Assembly: GCF_020889685.1 (NCBI RefSeq)
Contig: NZ_JACMYO010000001.1
Coordinates: forward strand, 62,001-126,000
Origin: Bradyrhizobium oropedii
GTDB lineage: Bacteria; Pseudomonadota; Alphaproteobacteria; Rhizobiales; Xanthobacteraceae
Length of the DNA: 64,000 bases
Direction of reading: 5' to 3'
In this document: in pieces, positions 35,460 through 45,208 of the stretch
How positions within the stretch are numbered: position 1 is the first letter of the stretch
How the letters are laid out: the number at the start of each line of letters is the position of its first letter
The notes under the pieces: generated by a model
Told to the model about the DNA's origin: nothing
Database searches by the model: none
The model's input: the letters and a program-made list of their open reading frames with translations, nothing else
Program-made: the position numbers and the translations under genes

Positions 35460-35844
35460 GTTTTCCCCAACGATGCAGAAGCGCTCCGATCAGCGAGTTG
35501 ACCATCGGCGGCATGTCGAGCGCAAGGTCCTCGTGTCGTGTCGATGGCGACCGGCACCAAATATTTGTATCGCCACGATGTAAGAGGGGCGGATCATGGA
35601 AACGCAGCGTGTGGCGCGTGCCCGCTGCGAGTGGCTCCGGCGGGCCAACCAAAGACACGCATCAGATACATAGGCGGGAGTGGGCGCACCGGGCTGGCGC
35701 CGAACCTTGGCTACAACTTGCGCGGGCAAGTAAGCAATTGCGATTGAACGAATTTTGGCTTCCGTCCTGAGAATCGTGGCGCCAGGGTTCCTAACCACAT
35801 GATAGTCGCAGGTGGCCTCGCGCATCGAATTGCAAACGCGACGA
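35460..35844. other. upstream region of the peptide ABC operon, no gene seen
   Basis: About 385 bases. Several short open frames occur, but none has a ribosome binding site, leader or recognisable motif. It should hold the promoter of the minus-strand operon. No operator-like palindrome stood out. Confidence 0.45.
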
Positions 35845-36783
35845 TTACAGATACCAGGCTAGGACCGCCTTGAGCCGGGCGTTCTCGATCACCGGCAGCG
35901 CAACCACCTGGTTCATGCCGGAGCTGCGTGCCGAGGCGGCGGCGACCGATTCATCCTGCTTCAGATGTTGGGTGAGCGCGGGCATGCCGGTGGCCCATGC
36001 GCCGCCAATGCTGCCTTCTCCGCGGCTGATCCTCCGTTCCGCATAGAGTGCGGCGAGATCCGGATGCTCGCGGCAATCACCGGAGTGGAACAGCAGCGCC
36101 GATCGCTCTTCGTTCGGTACCCAAATCTCGAACCGGCGTGCGATCGGCGTCGCCTGGGCCGACAGGAATGTCACCACCCAGGTCTGGTCGCCGGTCGTGT
36201 AGGGGATGCCGACACCGCAATTGATGCCGGTCTCGGATGCGTCCTCCCAGCGCAGGAATCCTTTGGAATTGTGCAGATCCTTGATGATCAGCGGGATGCC
36301 GGCCTTCCAGGTCCGGCCGGGCAGGCCGAAGCCGCGCGGGAATTTGGTGTGGCGCGAGTTGAACTCGAACATGTCGGCGGTGCCGTAGTAGCCGTCGACC
36401 AGCGCCATCTGGTGGGATTTTTCGGGATCGTTGTGCCAGAGCTCGATGGCGCCGACATGCTTCCTGTCGTCGCCGCACAGCAGGACCATCACGGCCATCA
36501 GGAATTCGCCGGCGAACACCGGAAGCGCGACGCCGCACGTCAGCCCCGCTTCGAGCGCCTCGTCGGTTCGCTTGAAACAAGAGTCGGCGAATTCGGTCAG
36601 GATGACCGGATGGCCGCTCGCCCAGGCCTTGCCTGGAAGGCCCTCGTCATAGGCGAACAGCGCGTTCTCGCTTACCGCGTTGAACTCCGCGAACTCGGTG
36701 CTGGAGAGGCTGCCGCCGAACTCCAGCCGCGTCCGTGTTCGATCGGGCACCCACAGTTCAACAACGCGAATGAAGGTCTTCAT
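35845..36783 (-). CDS. GAF-domain protein
   Basis: 312 residues from the ATG at 36783. Two tandem GAF-like modules are visible: one with EGLPGKAWASGHPVIL and GLTCGVALPVFAGE, the second with FGLPGRTWKAGIPLII and GINCGVGIPY. The paired 'GLPGxxWxxGxP...GxxCGVxxP' pattern shows an internal duplication. There is no output domain, so it may be a stand-alone sensor. It is a single gene. Confidence 0.75.
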   Translation of the reverse strand: MKTFIRVVELWVPDRTRTRLEFGGSLSSTEFAEFNAVSENALFAYDEGLPGKAWASGHPVILTEFADSCFKRTDEALEAGLTCGVALPVFAGEFLMAVMVLLCGDDRKHVGAIELWHNDPEKSHQMALVDGYYGTADMFEFNSRHTKFPRGFGLPGRTWKAGIPLIIKDLHNSKGFLRWEDASETGINCGVGIPYTTGDQTWVVTFLSAQATPIARRFEIWVPNEERSALLFHSGDCREHPDLAALYAERRISRGEGSIGGAWATGMPALTQHLKQDESVAAASARSSGMNQVVALPVIENARLKAVLAWYL

Positions 36784-36895
36784 CGCACGCACCTGCCGTC
36801 TCGCCGACGACCAGCATCGGCGATGTCGCGGCAAAACGTGCGCTCAAATAGCGGGCAAACGACGCCCAAAGTTGGTGCGAAGGCGCGATTTCGTC

Positions 36896-37690
36896 TCAGT
36901 CCCGATACGACGGATCGGCGCGGTCGAGCTTGCGCAGCAGCGCGGGCCAGGCGAGTTCGCCGTTGCGGGCAGCGCGGCCGGGCTTCGGCAGCATCCGCTC
37001 ATAGGTGTCTTCGAGGATGTTCTGCGGCGGATAGATCAGCTTGGTGTTGCAGGACAGCGCCATCACCTGGGTCTGGCAGGCGCGCTCGAGACGGAACAGC
37101 ACGTTGAAGGCGGCGGGTACCGTGCGGCCCACGACCAGGAGGCCATGGTTGCGCAGGATCATCGCCTCGTTGTCGCCGAGGTCACGAACCAGCCGCTCGC
37201 GCTCGTCGACATTGTCGGCGATGCCTTCGAAGTCGTGATAGGCGATGTGCAGGAAGCGCATCGAGGTCTGCGCCAGCGGCAGCAGACCGCATTCCATCGC
37301 GGACACCGCCATGCCGGCCGGGGTGTGGGTGTGCGCGACGCAGTCCATGTCGTGCTTGGCCATGTGGATGGCGCTGTGAATCACGAAGCCGGCGACATTG
37401 ACGTCATAGTCTGTTGCGTTGAGCAGCGTGTTGCCCTCGACATCGACCTTGATCAGGCTGGAAGCGTCGATCTCCTCATAAAGCATGCCGTAGGCGTTGA
37501 TCAGGAACTGGTCGGTGGTGCCGGGCACGCGGCAGGAGATGTGGTTCGCGATCATCTCGGTCATGCCGTACATCGCGGTGAGGCGATAGCAGGCGGCGAG
37601 ATCGACACGGGCCTGCCACTCCTCGGCGCTCACCTGCTCGCGAACGGATTTGACGACCTTGATCGCGGGCGAGCTGACGGGGGGATTCAT
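36896..37690 (-). CDS. class II aldolase/adducin family protein
   Basis: 264 residues from the ATG at 37690, which has AAGGAGAG upstream; the longer frame is rejected. Metal ligands of the class II aldolase fold are visible in VAHTHTPAG and LRNHGLLV, and the phosphate-binding region is NHISCRVPG. Substrates in the family include fuculose- and ribulose-phosphates and hydroxy acids, so the specific reaction is unknown. It diverges from the M81 peptidase gene. Confidence 0.88.
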   Translation of the reverse strand: MNPPVSSPAIKVVKSVREQVSAEEWQARVDLAACYRLTAMYGMTEMIANHISCRVPGTTDQFLINAYGMLYEEIDASSLIKVDVEGNTLLNATDYDVNVAGFVIHSAIHMAKHDMDCVAHTHTPAGMAVSAMECGLLPLAQTSMRFLHIAYHDFEGIADNVDERERLVRDLGDNEAMILRNHGLLVVGRTVPAAFNVLFRLERACQTQVMALSCNTKLIYPPQNILEDTYERMLPKPGRAARNGELAWPALLRKLDRADPSYRD

Positions 37691-37878
37691 GGCGTTCTCT
37701 CCTTGAGATGTCTGCGAGGCCGGAGCCTGTTCGTTGCCGTGGAACATAGCAGAATCCACGCGGCGGCAAGCCGTGGCGCGTCGGCTTATTTGCAGGTCTG
37801 GCGGGCAAAAACCGAATGCGGATTGGCGTGTCGCGGGATCAATGCCACTATGCGGAAAAACAGCCGAGGCGCATTGAA

Positions 37879-39366
37879 ATGAGCGATCGCAAGATCCGTA
37901 TCGCCGTCCTGCATTTCTCCCACGAAACCGTCTCGTTCCTGCCGAACGAGACCACACTCGACGACTTCATCTATCCGGGCTCGCCGGCGAAGGGCGAGGC
38001 GCTGCTGCAATTCGATCCCAAGAACTACATGGGCGGTTTCGTGCAGGTCGCGCGCGAGTTCTCCGGGGTCGAGCTGGTCGGCATCGAATCCCCGCTCTGG
38101 CCGAAGACCTACACCGGATCGGGCTGGATCACCCAGGAGGCCTACCGGACCTTCGTCGGCAAGATGATCGCAGAGCTGAAGGAGGAGGGGCCGTTCGACG
38201 GCGTCTATCTGTGCCTGCACGGCGCGATGGCCGTGCGCGACGTGCCGCGGCCGGAGGCCGATCTGGCGCAACAGGTCCGTGAGATGGTCGGCCGCTCCGC
38301 CTTCATCGCCGCGACCTTCGATCCTCACGGCAATGAGGACGAGGCGTTTCTTGAACAGGCCGACATGGCGTTCGCCGTCAAATATTTCCCGCACTATGAT
38401 GCGCATCTGCAAGGCGAGCGGGCGGCGCGCATGCTGGTGCGGGCGATCCGTGGCGACTACAAGCCGACCCACAAAACAATCAAAGTTCCCGTGATCTCGC
38501 CCACCGTGCTGCAATGGACCGGGGCGCGGCCGTGGATGGATCTCGTGCAGCGCGCGCTGGTCTGGGAGGCCCGCGAGGTCGACGTCTACGTCAACATCTT
38601 CGTCGGCTTCCCGTTCGCCGATGTGCCCGATGTCGGCATGACCGTGCAGGTCCTGACCAACGAAAACCCAAAGCTCGCCGAGCAGGTCGCGCGCGACCTC
38701 GCAGGTGCCATCTGGCGGCTGCGTGAGGCGCTGCTGCAATCGACCCGGCTGCACAGCATTGCCGAGGGCGTCACGCTGGCAAAGCAGGCCGTCGCAGATG
38801 GCAACACGCCGGTGGTGCTGGCCGATCACAGCGACCGGTCGGGATCGGCGACGTGGCTGCTGCGCGAGATCATCGCGCAGGACCTCGCCAACACGGTGAT
38901 CGCCACCATTGCCGATGCCCGGGCGACGGCAAGCCTGAAGGCGGCCGGCGCCAAGGCCGGCGATGCGTTCGACATGGAGATTGGCGGCCTTGCCGACGAG
39001 TCGGCGGGCGATCCGGTTCGGATTCAGGGCATCATCTCGGCCGCCGGCGAGGGCTACGGGCAGTTCTGGGTCTGCGTGCGTTTCGGCCGCAACAATGTGC
39101 TGATCCTGTCCACCTATCTGGTGCAGGTCATGGTGCCGTTCTCGCTGAAGGCGCTGGTGCCCGACATTGGCACCTTCGACGTGATGGCAATCAAGTCGCG
39201 GGTTCACTTCCGGCGCGGCTTTGACGACAATGGCTTTGCCAAGACGATCCTGCTGGTCGAACCGGACCAGCCGTTCCTCGGCACGACGCGTCTCGACAAA
39301 CTGCCTTACAGGAATGTCGACCTCACGCAGTTCTATCCCTACGGCAATCCGGCGTTCCCGGAGTGA
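37879..39366 (+). CDS. M81 family metallopeptidase (MlrC-like)
   Basis: 495 residues starting MSDRKIRIAVLHFSHETVSF. Zinc ligands expected for the family occur in LHGAMAV, FDPHGNEDE and LADHSDRSGSATW. MlrC cleaves the linear microcystin peptide, but most homologues act on unknown peptides or amidated compounds. GAGG lies 10 bases before the ATG. It is followed immediately by a GST gene. Confidence 0.9.
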   Translation: MSDRKIRIAVLHFSHETVSFLPNETTLDDFIYPGSPAKGEALLQFDPKNYMGGFVQVAREFSGVELVGIESPLWPKTYTGSGWITQEAYRTFVGKMIAELKEEGPFDGVYLCLHGAMAVRDVPRPEADLAQQVREMVGRSAFIAATFDPHGNEDEAFLEQADMAFAVKYFPHYDAHLQGERAARMLVRAIRGDYKPTHKTIKVPVISPTVLQWTGARPWMDLVQRALVWEAREVDVYVNIFVGFPFADVPDVGMTVQVLTNENPKLAEQVARDLAGAIWRLREALLQSTRLHSIAEGVTLAKQAVADGNTPVVLADHSDRSGSATWLLREIIAQDLANTVIATIADARATASLKAAGAKAGDAFDMEIGGLADESAGDPVRIQGIISAAGEGYGQFWVCVRFGRNNVLILSTYLVQVMVPFSLKALVPDIGTFDVMAIKSRVHFRRGFDDNGFAKTILLVEPDQPFLGTTRLDKLPYRNVDLTQFYPYGNPAFPE

Positions 39367-39371
39367 TCGTC

Positions 39372-40382
39372 ATGACGGAAGGCCGCTATCGCCTGATTGG
39401 TTCGACCGCGTCGCCCTATGCGATCAAGCTGCGCGCACTGATGCGCTACCGACGCATTCCGCACGATTGGGTGATCATGACCAAGGCGCTGCGCGAGGCG
39501 ACCGCGCATTTGAAGCCGATGCTGATCCCGGTGCTGCAATATCCTGATGGGAGCTACCGCGGTGAGACCACCACGCTGGCCTATGATCTGGAAGCGCGTC
39601 ATCAGGCGCGCTCGGTCGTCCCGGAGGACAGGGCGGTCGCCTTCGTCTGCGATTTGCTCGAGGATCTCGCCGACGAATGGGCGGTGAAGCCGCTGTTTCT
39701 CTATCGTTGGTGGGATCCGGAAGACCAGGCCTATGTGTCGCGCTGGGCGGGAGAGGAATGGTCGACGTCGGACGCCAAAGCCGGCAGCCGCGAGGAAATC
39801 GAGGAGTTCCGGCAGCGGCAAATCTCGCGCATGGTCATTCTCGGCGCGACGGACGAGAACAGGCCGCTGCTCGAGGAAAGCTATCGGCGGACGCTTGCGG
39901 CGTTCGAGCCGCATGTCGGCATGGCGAACTATCTGTTCGGCACGCGGCCATCGCTGGCGGATTTTGCCTGGTTCGGTCAGCTCAGCGAGATGGCGACCGA
40001 CCCGAGCCCGATGCGGATCATGCGCGACCGTGCGCCGTTTACGGACCACTGGGTGAGGCGGCTCGACGATGCGTCCGGTGTCGAAGGCAACTGGTATCCG
40101 CGTGAGCAGGCGCTCGGCGGGTTCGCCGAGGCGCTGCTGCGGATTGCGGGCGAGCTCTATCTGCCGTTCCTGGCGGCCAATGCGGATGCATTCGCGAAAG
40201 GCCTCGAGCGGCTCGAGATCAACGTATGGGGTCTGCCTTACGCGCTCGCGCCGTTCAAATATCAGGTCAAGTGCCTGCAGCAGTTGCGCGCGAAGTTTGC
40301 CGCGCTCGATGCCGGCGATCGCGCGGCGTTGAAGCCGCTGCTGGAACGCACGGGATGCTGGGCCATCCTGGATGGAGGCTGA
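39372..40382 (+). CDS. glutathione S-transferase family protein
   Basis: 336 residues. A thioredoxin-like N-terminal domain (YRLIGSTASPYAIKLRALMR, with Ser at the usual catalytic site) is followed by an all-helical C-terminal domain, longer than in classic GSTs. The start at 39372 has GGAG eight bases upstream. A GTG at 39363 overlapping the peptidase stop is an alternative. It is probably co-transcribed with the M81 gene. The substrate is unknown. Confidence 0.83.
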   Translation: MTEGRYRLIGSTASPYAIKLRALMRYRRIPHDWVIMTKALREATAHLKPMLIPVLQYPDGSYRGETTTLAYDLEARHQARSVVPEDRAVAFVCDLLEDLADEWAVKPLFLYRWWDPEDQAYVSRWAGEEWSTSDAKAGSREEIEEFRQRQISRMVILGATDENRPLLEESYRRTLAAFEPHVGMANYLFGTRPSLADFAWFGQLSEMATDPSPMRIMRDRAPFTDHWVRRLDDASGVEGNWYPREQALGGFAEALLRIAGELYLPFLAANADAFAKGLERLEINVWGLPYALAPFKYQVKCLQQLRAKFAALDAGDRAALKPLLERTGCWAILDGG

Positions 40383-40386
40383 TCGA

Positions 40387-40659
40387 TCAGGCTTTCGGAA
40401 AGTCCTTGCGCATCGCGATCTCGGCTGCATCATCAGGCGACAGGGTGTTGCTGTCGAAGGCGGCCTGACGCTCGGTCACGATGTCGTAAAGTGAGATCTG
40501 CTTGATCGGCTTGGCGAGCAGCAGCCGGATGCAGTCCGCCAGGGTTCCATTGTACACCAGATAGGGCGTCCTGTTGGCCACCCGCTCGTTCCTGAGCGAA
40601 GGCCATTTCTTCAGGTCGGCCGGCGCGTCGTAGGCAATCGGAACGCTTTCCCTGACCAT
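40387..40659 (-). CDS. small conserved-looking protein, unknown function
   Basis: 90 residues, without a leader, reading VPIAYDAPADLKKWPSLRNE and ending DDAAEIAMRKDFPKA. No domain is recognised. The composition is typical of a soluble cytoplasmic protein and the frame covers the whole space between neighbours, so I accept it with moderate confidence. It converges with the GST gene. Confidence 0.55.
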   Translation of the reverse strand: MVRESVPIAYDAPADLKKWPSLRNERVANRTPYLVYNGTLADCIRLLLAKPIKQISLYDIVTERQAAFDSNTLSPDDAAEIAMRKDFPKA

Positions 40660-40731
40660 GCTCGGTTCCCGGTGGGGTCGTCATCGGGAAGGCTAGCCAA
40701 GGACGGTAAACAGAACCAAAACAGCCGATGC

Positions 40732-41361
40732 TTACGTCCGGTGCCTGCTGCCGAGCGCGACCGCGACTGATTCCGGATGTTTGATCCGCTCGATCAGCAT
40801 GTCGATGCGGTCGCCGCCCCAGAACAGCTCGCCGTTGAACACCATGCTCGGCACGCCGAACACGCCGAGCGCTTCGGCCTCGTCGACGATGCTATCGTGT
40901 TCGGCGCGGGCTGGGCCACGGACATAGGCCTCGAACGCCTCGGTGGAACCGCCGATCGCGGCGATCACGCCGGAGATATCCGACAGGTCGTCGATTTCCA
41001 GCTCGTGGTTCCAGAACCTTCGGAATACCGTGTCATGATAGGGCCGGAACAATCCCTGCCGCTGCGCAAACAGCATCCCGGCGCTGGCGTAGAACGCGTC
41101 GTAGATGCGGCGCGGGCCCTTCATGGTCAGTCCCTGCGCATTCGCGAACCGCCGCGCATCCATGTAGGAGTAGCGCACCTTGCGCCAGAAGTGCGGCGTG
41201 CGCTGCTCGACCGTGCCCATGAACTCGGGAATCCGAAGCGTGTAGGGCAGCCATTCCAGCGCGACGCCGTAGGTCTCCTCGAGCTCAAACAGCCGCTTGT
41301 TGGCGACATAGGCGTAGGGAGACTTGTAGTCGGTGTAGATCCTGACCTTCGGCTTTTCCAT
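40732..41361 (-). CDS. 2-hydroxychromene-2-carboxylate isomerase/DsbA-like protein
   Basis: 209 residues with the thioredoxin-like fold of the HCCA isomerase family. The N-terminal motif YTDYKSPYAYVANKRLFELE has the conserved Ser that activates glutathione. The helical insert includes FWRKVRYSYMDARRFA, and the C-terminal GVFGVPSMVFNGELFWGGDR motif is well conserved. The classic substrate is a naphthalene-degradation intermediate, but many homologues have unknown roles. Confidence 0.87.
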   Translation of the reverse strand: MEKPKVRIYTDYKSPYAYVANKRLFELEETYGVALEWLPYTLRIPEFMGTVEQRTPHFWRKVRYSYMDARRFANAQGLTMKGPRRIYDAFYASAGMLFAQRQGLFRPYHDTVFRRFWNHELEIDDLSDISGVIAAIGGSTEAFEAYVRGPARAEHDSIVDEAEALGVFGVPSMVFNGELFWGGDRIDMLIERIKHPESVAVALGSRHRT

Positions 41362-41864
41362 TCTCGTTCCTCACTGCGTGAGGACAATTGTTCCCGATCC
41401 CGCGCAGTGGCGCAATGCGGCGTGATGAAGGGGAGATGGTGCGCAAACGAGTGGGCCCCGGTGCAGTCAAGCATCGCGGGGCCCTGCAACTTCGTTTTAG
41501 CGAAGGATCTCTGGTGTAGACCAGTGGTGTTTCGGGACCTAAAAGCGCTTGGCCTTTGCGCTCTCGTCCTGCGGATATGTTCAGATTGTCGGCGGCACAC
41601 GCGGCTAGCAGCTGCTATCAGCCTCAACGTGCACCGAGACCTTGCTGAGCAAGGTCGCTGGCTTTCGCCGGTGGCGTCATGCTCCTCTCCAAGGGTGGGC
41701 CGACGGACATCTGTCCGCTTTTGCTGCCTGATGGCCGATCCCATAATCGCCCGTCAATTCCTGCGACGCGAGGAGCAGCCGCTCCAACACTCCAACAGGT
41801 GCAGCCATCGAAATGCTGCGGCAGTTATGGCCTGCTGTCAAGTTAACGAGCGAGAGAATTCAGG
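41362..41864. other. intergenic region with a hairpin, no gene seen
   Basis: About 500 bases. The only clear structure is a palindrome at 41453-41484 (GGGCCCCGGTGC..GCATCGCGGGGCCC), which could end transcription. A minus-strand frame over this area looks like spurious low-complexity Arg/Ser sequence. I see no leader, ribosome binding site or known motif. Confidence 0.5.
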
Positions 41865-43787
41865 TCAGGAATCCTGTCGCGACTTGGTCTTTCGATACTG
41901 GGTGAAGTCTGGATCGTGCGTCATTTTCCAGTAGTCGACGAACCGCCACGGCATTGCCGAGAACACGCGGCCGCTGCTGTTGCGGTAGTAGGTCGTCATG
42001 CCTGGATGCGTCCAGATCAATTGCTCATGCTCGGCATCGACGTTGCGGATGTACTCATCATGCGCGTCGGGATGCACGTCGATCGCAGCGATGTCGTTCT
42101 CGATCATCTCGACGAGGCAGGCGGAGATGTAGCGGCTCTGGCATTCCGACTGGAAGATCACGCTGCCGCCATGCGCAGGCCCCGTGTTGGGGCCGAGCAT
42201 CAGAAACAGGTTGGGGAAGTCAGGCACCGTGAGACCGAGATATGCGGTCGGATTGTCGTGGCCCCACGTCTGCTGGAGGTTCTTGCCATCGCGGCCGGTG
42301 ATGTTGAGGCGCGCCGCCATCTCGGAGACCTTGAAGCCGGTCGAGATCACGATGACGTCGTGCGGCCGCGATGTGCCGTCGGCCGTGACGACGCCGTCCG
42401 CCGCGAAATGGTCGATCTTGTCGGTAACGAGTTCGACGTTCGGCTTGGTCAGCGTCTTGAACCAGTTGTTGTCGAGCAGGATGCGCTTGCCGTAGGGCGG
42501 ATAGGTCGGCATGCACTTCTCGATCAGGTCCGGGCGATCCTTCAGCTCGGAGAGGATGAAGTCGGCCAGCTCCTGACGATGCCGGTCGTTGCCCTTGTTG
42601 ACGGCGCGCTCCGGATGCGGCCAGGCCGGATCCTTGCGCAGGAATGGCAGCAAGCCGTCGCCGTAGCGCCAGAACATGTTGAAGCGATACCACTGCACAT
42701 AGAACGGCAGATGTGCCAGCAGCCACTGCGCGCCCTCGGTGATTGGATCGGAATAGCCCTTCACCGGCCGCGCCCACTGCGCGGTGCGCTGGTAGACGGT
42801 GACCGAGGCGACGCGGTCGGCGATCGACGGTACGAGCTGCATCGCGGTCGCACCGGTGCCGATCACGGCAACATGTTTGCCGTCGAGCTTGACGTCGTCG
42901 GACCACAGCGCCGAATGAATCTTCAACCCGGTGAAATCCTCGTCGCCCTCAAAACGGGCGGGCAAGGGATCATTGAGTTGTCCGATCGCACTGACCAGCG
43001 CGGTGGACTCGAAGGTCTCTTCGCCGCCCGCAGTCTTCAGCGTCGAGATCCAGCGCCGGTTGCCTTCGTCCCAGTGCGAGGCGACGAGCTCAGTCGAAAG
43101 GCGGACGTGCTTGCGGATGTCGTATTCGCGCACGACCTTGAGCAGGTAATCCAGCAATTCCTGCCGTTGCGCGAAATAGCGGGTCCACGGATTGCGGGCG
43201 CCGAACGAGAACGAATAGGAGTGGTTCGGCGTATCGACGCCGCAGCCGGGATAGCGGTTGACGTACCAGGTGCCGCCGATCTCGTCCTGCTTCTCGACGA
43301 TCGTGTAGGGAATGCCGAGCCGGCCGAGCGCGACGCCAAGGGCGATCGCGCAGACCCCGGCACCGACGATCAGCACATGCTGCTGCGCCAGTCTTGCGTC
43401 CGACGGACGCTCGCGCCATTTGGCTTCGCGGGGAACGAAGCCCATCTCCTCCCGCATCAGCGGTGCATACTCCGGCGCGACGTTCTCGCCGAGCGTCGCG
43501 CGCATCATCTGCAGCATCAGCTCATTGCCGGGATCGGTGATGGCGGGTTTCGGCGTTCCGTTGGCGAACAGGTTCAGCACGGCGGCGCGGATATCGTCCT
43601 GGATCTCCTTCGGCACACCGGCGTCCGGGTCGGGGATCAGGCGCACGTCGCGCTTCGGCTTGTAGGGCGGTTCCAGCCACTTCTCGTCGCCGGTCATGTG
43701 CACCAGCACCATCAGCAGCACACGGATGTCGCCCTCGGCGATGGCGGAGGACAGATCGAGGTGTTTGCGCGGAAGCTCGATATTCAT
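41865..43787 (-). CDS. flavin-containing monooxygenase, Baeyer-Villiger type
   Basis: 640 residues. A roughly 130-residue N-terminal extension precedes the FAD-binding VGAGVCAIALGVAL. The conserved GGTWYVNRYPGCGVDTPNHS follows, then the fingerprint FTGLKIHSALWSDD (FxGxxxHxxxW, with Ser in place of Pro after W) and the NADPH-binding VIGTGATAMQLVP. Such enzymes insert oxygen next to a carbonyl to make esters or lactones. It ends the operon acyl-CoA ligase-TetR-SDR-monooxygenase, so its product is probably processed with the CoA-dependent enzymes nearby. The actual ketone substrate is unknown. Confidence 0.9.
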   Translation of the reverse strand: MNIELPRKHLDLSSAIAEGDIRVLLMVLVHMTGDEKWLEPPYKPKRDVRLIPDPDAGVPKEIQDDIRAAVLNLFANGTPKPAITDPGNELMLQMMRATLGENVAPEYAPLMREEMGFVPREAKWRERPSDARLAQQHVLIVGAGVCAIALGVALGRLGIPYTIVEKQDEIGGTWYVNRYPGCGVDTPNHSYSFSFGARNPWTRYFAQRQELLDYLLKVVREYDIRKHVRLSTELVASHWDEGNRRWISTLKTAGGEETFESTALVSAIGQLNDPLPARFEGDEDFTGLKIHSALWSDDVKLDGKHVAVIGTGATAMQLVPSIADRVASVTVYQRTAQWARPVKGYSDPITEGAQWLLAHLPFYVQWYRFNMFWRYGDGLLPFLRKDPAWPHPERAVNKGNDRHRQELADFILSELKDRPDLIEKCMPTYPPYGKRILLDNNWFKTLTKPNVELVTDKIDHFAADGVVTADGTSRPHDVIVISTGFKVSEMAARLNITGRDGKNLQQTWGHDNPTAYLGLTVPDFPNLFLMLGPNTGPAHGGSVIFQSECQSRYISACLVEMIENDIAAIDVHPDAHDEYIRNVDAEHEQLIWTHPGMTTYYRNSSGRVFSAMPWRFVDYWKMTHDPDFTQYRKTKSRQDS

Positions 43788-43796
43788 GCGTTGTCC

Positions 43797-44570
43797 TCAG
43801 CTCGCCGGTACTTCGGGCAGGCCGCCATAGGCGGCCCAGGTGGTGCCCGCGATGTAGCCGGCATCGACCGGCAGGTTGATGCCAGTTACGCCGCTGCTCT
43901 GTGGCGAGAGTAGCCAGGCGATCGCCTGTGCCACCTCCATGGGCTCGACCAGCCGGTTCATCGCGGTCGGGCGTGCCAGCAGGTCTTTGCTCAAGGCGCC
44001 CGACGCAATGCCGGCCTCAAGCGCCCCCGTGCGGGTGAAGCCGGGCGAGACGGCGTTGACGCGCACGCCGGAGCGGCCCCATTCGGCGGCGAGCGTCTGT
44101 GTGATCTGGATGACGCCGGCCTTGGCCGCGGTATAGGCGTGGATCGGACCCGACGTCATGCCGGCCACCGAGGCGACGTTGACGATCGCACCACGCTGTC
44201 GCTTCGCCATGCCGATGCCGACGCTGCGCGTGACCAGAAAGGTGCCGCGCAGGTCGATATTGACCTCGCGGTCCCATTGTTCCATCCGTACCCGCTCGAT
44301 CGTGTGCATCTTGCCGAACACGCCGGCCGCGTTGACGAGGCCGCTGATCGGGCCGTGCGCCTTCTCGATATCGGCAATTCCGGCGACGACGGCAGCTTCG
44401 CTCGCAACATCGAACGGCGCCGGCCAAAGGATGGCGTCGGTGCCGACCAGCGGCTCCGGCGCGATGTCGACGATGACGACGCGATGTCCCTGATCGGCGA
44501 GCAGCGTTGCGGTCGCAGCGCCAATGCCGCGGCTACCGCCGGTGACGAGGATGGTGCCGTCAACGCTCAT
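43797..44570 (-). CDS. SDR family oxidoreductase
   Basis: 257 residues of the classic short-chain dehydrogenase type. The nucleotide-binding motif is VTGGSRGIG, with NAAG in the Rossmann fold, the catalytic Ser in NVASVAG and YxxxK as YTAAK. It could oxidise an alcohol to the ketone used by the monooxygenase encoded next, which is an inference. The ATG overlaps the TetR stop (ATGA). Confidence 0.9.
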   Translation of the reverse strand: MSVDGTILVTGGSRGIGAATATLLADQGHRVVIVDIAPEPLVGTDAILWPAPFDVASEAAVVAGIADIEKAHGPISGLVNAAGVFGKMHTIERVRMEQWDREVNIDLRGTFLVTRSVGIGMAKRQRGAIVNVASVAGMTSGPIHAYTAAKAGVIQITQTLAAEWGRSGVRVNAVSPGFTRTGALEAGIASGALSKDLLARPTAMNRLVEPMEVAQAIAWLLSPQSSGVTGINLPVDAGYIAGTTWAAYGGLPEVPAS

Positions 44571-45208
44571 CGTTTCTTTCCTTCGCTGCTGTTGAACAGG
44601 CCATGCGTGACCAGCTTCTGATAGGCCGTGATGACATAGTCGGGCACGGCGGTGACGCCTTGCTCGGAATAGGAATAGCGGCGGCTGAGATAGCCGCGCG
44701 CGCCCATCAAGACCTGGACGATGGCCTCGAATTCCTCATCGCTGAATGTGTTGGTAGCTCCCGCGGCCCGCGCGCGCTGGAGGATCCGGACATAGGCGTT
44801 CGAGATGTTTTCGAAGTGCTTCTGGTAGCCGATCGGCGCGAAGAACTCCGCTTCGTTCAGGATGCGCAGGAACTCCGGCACTTCGCGGATGAAGTCGAAG
44901 AAGGCGCTGAAGCGCTCGACCTCCTGCCGGGCCTCATTGGCGGTGCCCGTGCGTGCATGGATGAAGCGGACCATGTCGAGACCGATCTTCGGCAGCAACT
45001 GGTCGAGGAGTTCCTGCCGGTTCTCGAAATGATTGTAGAAGGTGCCCTGCGCCACGCCGGCGGCCTCGGTGATGCGGGCAACCGAGGCTTCGGCATAGCC
45101 GTATTTGCCGACGACCTTGGTCGCGGCATCGAAGATCTTCTGCTTGGTCCAGGCGTTGCGCTCAACCCGGTTGAGCTTTGTCACCTTGGCGGATGTCGCT
45201 TCTGTCAT
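44567..45208 (-). CDS. TetR-family transcriptional regulator
   Basis: 213 residues. The N-terminal helix-turn-helix reads SVARITEAAGVAQGTFYNHF, followed by a helical ligand-binding domain. It is coupled by four-base overlaps to both the acyl-CoA ligase gene and the SDR gene. The likely target is the palindrome at 46744-46766 in front of its own operon and the divergent Liv operon. The effector is probably an acyl-CoA or acid of the pathway. Confidence 0.88.
   Translation of the reverse strand: MTEATSAKVTKLNRVERNAWTKQKIFDAATKVVGKYGYAEASVARITEAAGVAQGTFYNHFENRQELLDQLLPKIGLDMVRFIHARTGTANEARQEVERFSAFFDFIREVPEFLRILNEAEFFAPIGYQKHFENISNAYVRILQRARAAGATNTFSDEEFEAIVQVLMGARGYLSRRYSYSEQGVTAVPDYVITAYQKLVTHGLFNSSEGKKR

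Noticed and set aside
41362..41744. Minus-strand frame after the isomerase gene
   Set aside because: Arg/Ser-rich sequence without leader or ribosome binding site. It looks like a noncoding remnant and I could not tie it to any mobile element.
41916..43913. A 665-codon open frame antisense to the monooxygenase
   Set aside because: Low-complexity acidic and Arg/His-rich product with no motif, opposite a well-supported gene.
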